From the NCBI GenBank assembly GCA_016840595.1, contig JAEOSA010000092.1, forward strand, positions 1-7,641: a stretch of 7,641 nt of DNA, in the 5' to 3' direction. Of the stretch, positions 1 to 7,300 are shown piece by piece; positions within the stretch are counted from its first letter, which is position 1; every line of letters starts with the position of its first letter. A model generated the notes under the pieces. The model was not told where the DNA came from. It made no database searches and worked only from the letters and a program-made list of their open reading frames with translations. Made by a program: the position numbers and the translations under genes. This stretch comes from Candidatus Hermodarchaeota archaeon. GTDB lineage: Archaea; Asgardarchaeota; Hermodarchaeia; Hermodarchaeales; Hermodarchaeaceae.

Positions 1-3000
1 CCAATGGCATCATAGGCAGGTTCAGCGATGCCGGACATGGAATCTGGTCTGGTAGCAATTCGGTTAATATCTCGGTTGGAGAGGTGAGGAGTCCGTCCTT
101 TACCGAGGGTTTGGGACATCCTTCGCATCTTCCGGACAAGCCAAGGAATAGCGAAGACCCGAGTATAAGCTAACCAAGCAAGTAATAAGATGATGCCAAT
201 AATCGCGGCGATGAGACCAAATTGGATACCCTGGTAGACGATTGGATCAATGCTGACACCTACACTGATGGAGAATTGAGCCACAGTGTAAATATCAGGA
301 GGATCAGAACGAATAGCAATTTCCCACTGACCCTGAAGAGGAAAGCTAATCGGTCCGTAGGAATAGGTTCCATCACCATTATTTACCATTTCAACATCAT
401 CTATGTTCAGAATGGGAATAGTGATGTAAAGCGTAGCATCACTCACAGTGAGATTATGGTAAGTATCTTCAAGTGATACCGTGATCCAGAATAATTCACC
501 AGTGTATTTCAGTAAGGTATCTTCCACGCCAGTGATTGCGGTTGGAACAGAGATGATCGTCAAAGCCATTTGACTGATTTGTCCACGTTCATAGTTTTGG
601 CGAGTTATTGAAGCGCTCAGCTGGTGTTCTCCAGGCTGAGCGTTGGTCAAGTCAATTTTGGCAATGTAGTAGCCATTCTCGAATACCAATGCACCAAGTC
701 CAAAGTCCCAATCAAAACTACCCGTGGCCCCAATAATTTGGGTCCCATCCCAATCGGTATAGTTAAAGTAAAGCCAGAGAATCTCACCGCGTGGCACTTC
801 CCAATCGGCTAATTCCAATTCTGTGGTAATGTTTTGCCCATTTAAGGAGTAAATGGTTTGTACACGGACTAAGGTCAAGTCAGCGGGTACGGAGAGTATA
901 TTGATGGTCACTGTAGCGAGGGAGAATTGGAAGCTGGGTTTTTGGCAGGTGAGGGTAACATCATAGATTGCGCCTGCGGCAAAAATGTCGCTTGGCAGAT
1001 CTATGTAGTACCAGCCGATGCCCATGGTAACATTGGGTGAGAGGGTTCCTGTGAGATTACCCCAGAAATAGTAGATGTCAGCATTGGGGATGCCTGAATC
1101 ATTGACTAGATTATGGTAAAATACATTAACTTTGAAGTCGTCACCCCAATAGACGTTGAGCACACCGGATTCCGGTTCAAGCGCTGCTGGGCTAAGTGTG
1201 AGAATGAGACTGACCGCTCTTGATTGGGAGTCAACGTTGATAGAAGACGCGGTCACATAAATTGTATAGGAACCGGCGACTAGTCCAGTTGTATCAATTG
1301 TAACATTGTAGATTCCGCCTCCAACTTCGTTGTAGGTTCCATTGAGGTGACCTACAGTATAGGTGAGATTAGCTAATTCAACGCCATCACCATATTGGGT
1401 TGTGTAGTTGACTGGGAGGGGGAAGGATTCACCAACAATGTAGGTGAGATAGTATTCACCAGGAGGAACCGTATCGAGTATACTCCCGATTTGCTCAACA
1501 TTAATCAAAATGTATTGAATTTCTGGTACTGCATTGGGTCCAGTAACATATGCCGTGAGATAGTGAATTCCGATGTTACCTAGGGACGAGTTGAGCCAAA
1601 CCCCATAAAGGGCGTTTATTCCCGTATCGTTAAAGGTTGAACCACCGGTCCACGAAAAGGTTACATTAGCCGTGTTGAAGGGTTCTCCTAAGAAGTTTTC
1701 AACGTAGACTTCGACCCAGAATTGTTCACCATATACTACATTGACAGGTTCACTCACGGTGGAAGTGACAATTAATGTCATTGGTGTTACGAAGAGGGCG
1801 ATTCGTACTTGTTGTCGTTGGTAGCGCTCCTTGTATAAAGTGATATTCAACAGGTATGAACCGATGGCGCCTGGGCCAGTACTATTAATTTCAACGTTGT
1901 ACCAGCCATCAGCAGCTTCGGTAACCTCGTAGAAGCCTGCAGTCCAGTTCACGGTGACTTCAGCGTTGGTGATACCAACATCGCCCACAATTTGTGAATA
2001 TCGAACAATGATCGTGGTGTTTCCGCGCCATGGAACTTCGACTCCTCCGGATTGTGGAGTTTCAACTTTGGTCTCTGACACCAAGTCAATGATAATCATG
2101 CAGGACGCATCATCGTATGAACTCTTGCTTGCATTCACTCTGATCCAATATTGTCCAACGGTTCCAGGATCTTGGGCGTTGATTTCTGCCTCCCAGTACC
2201 CGGTTCCCGAGACATAGTTGAAGGTGATTGTTCCTGTCGTCCAGTTGCCTTCAATAGTTGCAGGTGGTTCAAGCCAGGCATGACTGTCGGAGTCTTCGTA
2301 GCGCACTTTGGGGAAAAGGGGTTGATCTTCTAAGAAAGATTCAATGAGCGGTTCGCGTGGAGTGAGAGTCGTTGAGTGCTCCATGCTGTAGGTAAAGGCA
2401 TTCTCTCCTGCTTCTGTTGAGTTATCCCAAGTTACTGATACGGAATAAGTGCCTCCGGTTGTGTTCCAGCCATCATTATAGAAGCTCGAACTGTATACCC
2501 AACCTGCCGCAGTGGGAGTTACTAATTCAGTATACCAGAGTCCACCACCAGGTTGGTAGATGGTTACATTGGCCTGGGTTGAAGTCACCCCTGCAGGTGG
2601 ATTATTGGAGCCATCTAAAATTCGTGCAACAACACGTGTTGTATTGTCTGCTCTAATGGCGGAGGTTGGGGTCCATCCACCATCCCAGATTTGAAGCTCA
2701 GCGGAATCGACATAATTGTGAGATTCGGCTTCAATATACCAGTAACCATCCGGACTGTTAGTAATAACTGTTGATGGAATGCTAAGATATCCATCTCCTA
2801 GGTTACCTCCCTGACACTGACCAACCACATTCACTGTGGGTAATTGGGGTTCAGATACAAACACTACATCCCAATCTGTTGGAATTGTAAAGTTGAAGTG
2901 ATCATTCCAATACCCGTTGGGCATTGCGAGTTGATAGTACATTTCCCAAGTAGTATCTGAACCGCTTGTGGCAGTGAATTGTGTGCCAGGAGAAAAGGGG

Positions 3001-4166
3001 TCTTGGGCATAAAGTGTGGTTCCAAATTTCTGAGCGTAGAGGTTTGTGTCAACAATGAGTGTGACATCCATGTCCATGTCAGGGTCGGGTGGAAATGAGA
3101 TAGGAGTCCAGTTCAGTGCAGCTACAACAGGTGAAGAAACCCAAGGACTGCCAAGCTGATTTTCGGTAATATAACCTACACCAAAGGTGTCATCAATGAC
3201 ATCTAATCCATTCATCTGTAGGTTGATATCTGAAGGGCGAACAAGCGTCTGGATGTATACAATAACATTATCGAAGCGTGCTCGTGGTTGTGGATCAGGG
3301 GAGAACCGCGTACTACTATCCCCTGTGTATCGCAATCCGACTTGCACGTTAAGACCGTCACTCAGGTTAACGATACTGGGTGAAAAGGTTTGAATACCAG
3401 TGTTGGTCCATGTGGCTTCAGGAACCATTACATTGTCGAATCCGATGGAATAGACATACTGGTCATCAACCCGAGCATACACTTGAAATGGTAATCCGAG
3501 ACCCCAAACTGAATCAGTTTGCACCCAATAATCAAAACTCACTGAGGCAGAAAGAACTTGACCTCGTGGAGGGACTGGAAAAGTTTGGTTCCAACGTGCA
3601 TAATCCTGTGGGTCATATGAGTACCAGCCACCACCCCGATCAAACCCGTCAATGAAACATTCTACAGCGGGATTGCCTGCCCCATGGCCAGTAGCGCGGT
3701 AATAGTTAGTAATGACGTTGGTCCAGGATCCACCATCAAATGTGATGTTGTTCCAATATTGAGCAGTATTGTTGAATTCAGGGTTCAGGATCCAACTTCG
3801 GTTTTCCGCGATTTGGTAAATGTAAGTATAGAGCATGTAGCCTTCCCAGCCTGGTGGGAGAACGGCTTGGGCAGTGTCGTTGTATCGAATGCCGGTTGTG
3901 CTATCATAAATTAGGTGGAGATTTTGATTCGCATCCGTCCGATTGGCATATTCTGCTACATTTCGTGCGGTTCCAATTCCAGCATAATCAGGACTAGGAA
4001 TTTGTGGAATGCCGTTTGGAATGGAGGGTGTGTGTCCTTGAGTTGATGATGGTGATCCAGCATTAGTTGTGAGATTCTGGTCAAAAGAAGTGGGACTTAT
4101 GGGAGTGAAAAATGCTGGAATGAGTAGGACAAATAATGCTAATATGGCAAAATGACGGACTTTCAT
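1..4166 (-). CDS. Giant single-span surface protein with jelly-roll and Ig-like repeats (gene B, 3' end beyond window)
   Basis: Open from an ATG at 4166 to the left edge without a stop: 1388 full codons, so the C-terminus is missing. The start is supported by an in-frame Sec signal peptide and a GGAG Shine-Dalgarno motif 8 nt upstream. Order of parts: signal peptide (about 1-25); low-complexity Ser/Thr/Pro linker (26-60); jelly-roll-like domain (about 122-308); further beta-rich units (about 311-705), including one around 474-600 with a SHNYV motif at 482-486; about six Ig-like repeats (711-1304); membrane span (1314-1335); basic juxtamembrane segment (1336-1388). More than 30 N-x-S/T sequons and few cysteines fit an extracellular, probably N-glycosylated ectodomain. 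It is a paralogue of the upstream gene, with 47 of 73 identities across span and juxtamembrane. By comparison about 145 further residues should lie past the edge. No catalytic motif was recognised. Surface adhesion or glycan recognition is inferred from architecture only. Confidence 0.93.
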   Translation of the reverse strand, partial: MKVRHFAILALFVLLIPAFFTPISPTSFDQNLTTNAGSPSSTQGHTPSIPNGIPQIPSPDYAGIGTARNVAEYANRTDANQNLHLIYDSTTGIRYNDTAQAVLPPGWEGYMLYTYIYQIAENRSWILNPEFNNTAQYWNNITFDGGSWTNVITNYYRATGHGAGNPAVECFIDGFDRGGGWYSYDPQDYARWNQTFPVPPRGQVLSASVSFDYWVQTDSVWGLGLPFQVYARVDDQYVYSIGFDNVMVPEATWTNTGIQTFSPSIVNLSDGLNVQVGLRYTGDSSTRFSPDPQPRARFDNVIVYIQTLVRPSDINLQMNGLDVIDDTFGVGYITENQLGSPWVSSPVVAALNWTPISFPPDPDMDMDVTLIVDTNLYAQKFGTTLYAQDPFSPGTQFTATSGSDTTWEMYYQLAMPNGYWNDHFNFTIPTDWDVVFVSEPQLPTVNVVGQCQGGNLGDGYLSIPSTVITNSPDGYWYIEAESHNYVDSAELQIWDGGWTPTSAIRADNTTRVVARILDGSNNPPAGVTSTQANVTIYQPGGGLWYTELVTPTAAGWVYSSSFYNDGWNTTGGTYSVSVTWDNSTEAGENAFTYSMEHSTTLTPREPLIESFLEDQPLFPKVRYEDSDSHAWLEPPATIEGNWTTGTITFNYVSGTGYWEAEINAQDPGTVGQYWIRVNASKSSYDDASCMIIIDLVSETKVETPQSGGVEVPWRGNTTIIVRYSQIVGDVGITNAEVTVNWTAGFYEVTEAADGWYNVEINSTGPGAIGSYLLNITLYKERYQRQQVRIALFVTPMTLIVTSTVSEPVNVVYGEQFWVEVYVENFLGEPFNTANVTFSWTGGSTFNDTGINALYGVWLNSSLGNIGIHYLTAYVTGPNAVPEIQYILINVEQIGSILDTVPPGEYYLTYIVGESFPLPVNYTTQYGDGVELANLTYTVGHLNGTYNEVGGGIYNVTIDTTGLVAGSYTIYVTASSINVDSQSRAVSLILTLSPAALEPESGVLNVYWGDDFKVNVFYHNLVNDSGIPNADIYYFWGNLTGTLSPNVTMGIGWYYIDLPSDIFAAGAIYDVTLTCQKPSFQFSLATVTINILSVPADLTLVRVQTIYSLNGQNITTELELADWEVPRGEILWLYFNYTDWDGTQIIGATGSFDWDFGLGALVFENGYYIAKIDLTNAQPGEHQLSASITRQNYERGQISQMALTIISVPTAITGVEDTLLKYTGELFWITVSLEDTYHNLTVSDATLYITIPILNIDDVEMVNNGDGTYSYGPISFPLQGQWEIAIRSDPPDIYTVAQFSISVGVSIDPIVYQGIQFGLIAAIIGIILLLAWLAYTRVFAIPWLVRKMRRMSQTLGKGRTPHLSNRDINRIATRPDSMSGIAEPAYDAI
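3..221 (-). repeat. Conserved span/juxtamembrane block, copy in gene B
   Basis: Residues 1316-1388 align without gaps to residues 877-949 of the upstream gene, with 47 of 73 identical by hand count. The invariant core includes GLIAAIIG, PWLVRKMR, TLGKGRTP and TRPD. The copy ends at the window edge. Third-position differences are frequent, so the duplication is old or the block is held by selection on protein sequence. Confidence 0.9.
162..227 (-). other. Transmembrane segment of gene B
   Basis: Residues 1314-1335 are about 22 hydrophobic residues centred on GLIAAIIGIILLLAWLAY. They are followed by a cluster of Arg/Lys (RKMRRM, GKGR), so the C-terminal side should be cytosolic. It is the only hydrophobic span besides the signal peptide, giving a type I topology. 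Confidence 0.92.
255..2036 (-). repeat. About six tandem Ig-like beta-sandwich repeats in gene B
   Basis: Residues 711-1304 divide into units of about 85-115 residues: roughly 711-795, 796-892, 893-991, 992-1093, 1094-1207 and 1208-1304. A shared pattern begins with [WY/V/T]-x0-1-G-[ED]-x-[FL] (YGEQF, VGESF, WGDDF, RGEIL, TGELF), followed by an alternating strand, then an 'A-x-[VIL]' strand, then GWY/GIY/GYY or similar before the next strand, and a late G-x-[YH] strand. The repeats are diverged, so this is protein-level and not DNA-level repetition. They probably form a rigid stalk lifting the N-terminal domain away from the membrane. Another one or two similar units may lie just upstream (about 600-700). 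Confidence 0.75.
3243..3803 (-). other. Jelly-roll-like N-terminal domain of gene B
   Basis: Residues about 122-308 are rich in Trp, Tyr and Asn, begin with a W-x-LNPxFN motif and end with RFDNVIVYIQT. The closing 'FDNV-x-V' strand is common in jelly-roll or CBM/discoidin-like beta-sandwiches, where it follows a segment of long alternating strands. The whole of about 185 residues fits one jelly-roll. Such domains often bind glycans, but no binding residues can be named. The assignment rests on strand pattern and motif only. Confidence 0.5.
4092..4166 (-). other. Sec-type signal peptide of gene B
   Basis: The first 25 residues show a basic N-region (MKVRH), a hydrophobic core of about 15 residues (FAILALFVLLIPAFF) and a small/polar Pro-Ser-Thr-rich stretch after it. 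This directs the protein to the Sec pathway and supports the start at 4166. No lipobox cysteine follows, so a lipoprotein is unlikely. The exact cleavage site, around residues 20-28, cannot be fixed by eye. Confidence 0.85.
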
Positions 4167-4174
4167 TTCGTATT

Positions 4175-4180
4175 CTCTCC
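4175..4180 (-). promoter_or_regulatory. Shine-Dalgarno site of gene B
   Basis: The minus strand reads GGAGAG, ending 8 nt before the ATG at 4166. It is complementary to the usual 3' end of archaeal 16S rRNA and supports this start over the out-of-frame ATG at 4189. Confidence 0.7.
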
Positions 4181-4246
4181 AAGTGGCATGATAATTTGAG
4201 TGAATTCAGACTGGAGTAGCCACTGGATTAGAACCACGGAACAGGA

Positions 4247-4261
4247 ATTTAAATAGCTTTC
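4247..4261 (-). promoter_or_regulatory. Archaeal BRE/TATA-like promoter of gene B
   Basis: The minus strand reads GAAAGCTATTTAAAT: a purine-rich BRE-like GAAAG directly before a TATA-like TATTTAAAT. Archaeal transcription usually starts about 25 nt past the TATA centre, which would place the start near 4225 and leave a leader of about 58 nt before the ATG. It is the most A/T-rich stretch of the intergenic region. It suggests gene B can be transcribed independently of gene A. Confidence 0.6.
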
Positions 4262-4306
4262 CTGAAATTCACAGTTGAACAAATCGGCTGTAGGAAACCA
4301 GAATTG

Positions 4307-4344
4307 CTGTCTTTGATGTGAAACCCTCAGACATCAAAGCACAG
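4307..4344 (-). terminator. Hairpin just past the stop of gene A (possible terminator or 3'-end element)
   Basis: A perfect 9-bp inverted repeat (CTTTGATGT / ACATCAAAG) at 4311-4319 and 4331-4339 encloses an 11-nt loop. Four more pairs (CTGT / ACAG) extend it past a single bulged base at 4340. It begins 18 bases after the stop codon of gene A. No T-run of four or more follows on the minus strand, so a classic intrinsic terminator is not shown. An mRNA 3' end/stability role or a dyad protein-binding site is also possible. Confidence 0.4.
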
Positions 4345-4362
4345 TCTGGCTACGTACTTGGA

Positions 4363-7300
4363 TTATTCTTCGTCTTCATCGAGGTCTTTGTATTGTTCTC
4401 GGAGTGTTTTGAAGACTTCTTCCTGCTCTTCGGGTGGCAACCCGCTGATTTGTTTGAAGAGGGTTTTCTTTTCGCGTTCGCTAAGGGCGGGTATCTCGTC
4501 GAGTCGGACTTGGATAATTCGTGCTTCCGCAGCTTCGTCAAGGAGACCTTCAGGTGCTGCGGCTACTGGGGCACGCCTAAATCGGGTGCCGTCCGCCATC
4601 TGGCGTTTGAGGTCTTCGAGGAACCAGATACGATCTTTGGGTGGAATGCGTTTCATCTCTTCGAAGAGTTCAAGTTTTTGATCACGTCCGAGACCTTCGA
4701 GTTGGTCAAGTTCGTGCCAGATGTCCACTTCTTCGGCTTCCCGTTCATCAAGGACAACAGAAACGGGGATGGCTGTAGCGACAAAGGCAAGGTTAGCAGT
4801 TCCATACGCATCTTGCATAAAGCCCGTCATTTGATCAGGTCGAGTATCAATCCGTCGCTGGTCCCGACCTGATAGTGACGGTGTTCTACCCTTCCCTAGG
4901 GTAGCAGCCATTTTCCGCATTTTCCGGACGAGCCATGGAAAGGCAAAGATCCGAGTATAAAGGAGCCACCCAACTAGTATCATGAGCCCGATAATAGCTG
5001 CGATGAGTCCGATAGCAATGGCACTTTGGGTGATTGGATGAGTTCGTACACGAAGTTGGAGAACAAAATTGGCAGGTTCATGGTTCTCAACCCCACCACG
5101 AATGGTAAGATCATGGAACCCGTCAAATGGTGCTGAAAGTCCAATAACCTCGTACACTCCGGGTAATCCCGGCACTTCAACCATTAACTGGTTGAGGACA
5201 CCAATGCTGCCGATGTCAAGAAACAATGTAGCACCGGTAATTGGTGTTCCATGATGTGTGTCAGTGAAGTTAACGCGGATGCGGAATAAATCGCCAACAA
5301 AAAGCTCATGATATGTAGTTTGATTGAGTACAGGATTCAATAGAAAAACTTGGGTGGGAACGAGGCGAATTTCAATGGTTAGCGGGAAAATAGCTACGTC
5401 AAAGTTCGGCGAGTAAAAAGCCACAGCGGCGGAATAAGACCCAATGGGAATTGTGGATGTATCGATTATTACTTGATAGAGTCCATTACCGAGGTAGTCG
5501 ATTGGCATGTTGCCAACTTGGTAGTTGATGTTCCCTGTGGCATTTGCAATAGTCTGATTCCAATACCCCGTGTAATTGAAGGCTAGAATGAGCATGTCAC
5601 CAACTGGAGCCCAAATTTCGGTAGGATCTAGATCAATAACGATGGAACCTGACTGATCTTCGGTTTGGGCACTGATGAGCTTTGTTTGGGTGGGTTGTTC
5701 TTGGACCAGGAGGAGGATTTGGGCTGTAGCATCCTCATATGCTGCAATTTGCGCTCGTATGGTGATGGTGTACGTGCCGACAGATATGCTGACAACATGA
5801 AGGGTTTCCTCATACCATCCAGGTGTACCAGTAGGTTGCATGGTTCCTGAGAACCCAATGCCAAAGTATTGAGGTACGGCACCGGTAATTGGCTGGTTTT
5901 CTGCGGTGTCATTTAAATACACTGCAAAGGTTACTGTGTCGTTCCAGAATACGGTGTAGGAATAAAATTCTGGTATGATTTCTACTTCGCGTCCACGAAT
6001 GACTATGCTTACTGATAGAAAGGCCTGCCAATAGTCAACTGGCGCATCGGCATCTAGAAAGAACCGGATTTGATAGGTTTCATTGACGAGGTAGAGAGAT
6101 GCGTCAAAGGTCATAGAAAAGTTGCCGATTTCACCAGGGACAGGAGTTAATTGTCCAGAATCTACTTGGTCTGCTGTGGAATTGAAAAGAGTCCAGTTGG
6201 CAATGTATGGAATAGATGTCGCTTGCACGTCAATTCCTGCGCCTCCTGCATCCAAATCTTGATAGAAGACCACAAAGTTCCTGGATACGTTATAGGGGAT
6301 TTCGACAAATGGAACTGTTGTTGGCGCTTTGAGAATTAAATCCGTTCGATGCTCTCTGGCCACTACTCCAATTGCTGAAATTGTGTCACCGATGCTACTG
6401 ACTGTTAGAGGTGTTGTCTGGTTGTGAATACGGAATCGTTCAATATATCGAACATTAACATCGTATTGACCAGGATACATATACGTTGATGCTGATGGAC
6501 TTGCGTTCAGTGCAAAGATGGGTGTTCCACTAGTTGTATCATCGAGAAAAACCTCAGCATAAGTAGGTAACGTCGAATCATCGTACCAGTCCCTGATGTG
6601 GAGGGTGAGATAACTAAGCTGGCACTCAACGGTGAGGTCCCAACCGCGTTGTATGTTATGATTTAGAACGATTGACGTGGAATTGACTTGGAAGGTGACC
6701 GAACCGCCATAGGTAGAAAGTAGGGTGTAATTTGAGATGATTGAGTATGTGTCATCATCTAACTTGGAAAAAACAATGGTTGAGGCTACCGTGGTTCCTG
6801 TTCGAACTAGATCTAAAGTGCTATTGTAAACGTAGATGGTAACGCTTGAGATGTTTGAACCTGCAACATCTTGAGTTGTAATCGTTAGGATGTTATGGCG
6901 GTAGAGTTCTTGCTCACCAACAGTTAAGCTGACAGGATTATTCACTTTCGTGGTCTGGGATCGAACTTCGTCGTAATTTGTTCCATACGCCGAAGTATAG
7001 ACTGTGTAATCATAACTGAAGGTTTCACCTGTTGGCATAATGAAGAAGTCACCTTGATGACCCTCACGGAGAATTTGTTGCAGCATAGTATTATCACCCA
7101 TGCCGCTAACGGCGAGAGATAGAACCTCCCAGCCCACAGGGTTGACTTTGGCAATTAATCCAAGTGTAGGATGCTGTGTGCCATCATAGCCAGGTTCACT
7201 TGCATCATCATACCAGACAAACCAGGGTTCAATGGGAAAGTCTCGACGACGGCCGTCAACGGATTCATTATAGAGTCCGTATTTGGATCCATTCCAGGCT

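Noticed and set aside
222..3914. Several short plus-strand frames opposite gene B
   Set aside because: All are antisense to a continuous, domain-structured coding frame, are under 100 codons and have no start signals or recognisable protein features.
4187..4189. Alternative upstream ATG for gene B
   Set aside because: It is out of frame with gene B, and the signal peptide and GGAG motif both fit the ATG at 4166.
4201..4208. Perfect 8-bp palindrome TGAATTCA in the gene B leader
   Set aside because: Eight-base palindromes are common by chance; no extension of the arms and no second copy nearby.
4167..4362. Possible small RNA or tRNA gene in the intergenic region
   Set aside because: Beyond the single hairpin there is no cloverleaf, no conserved RNA motif, and the promoter found here fits gene B.
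4318..4872. Plus-strand open frame of 184 codons
   Set aside because: It is antisense to the conserved cytosolic tail of gene A, begins inside the intergenic hairpin, has a Phe-rich composition that mirrors GAA/GAG codons on the other strand, and has no Shine-Dalgarno.
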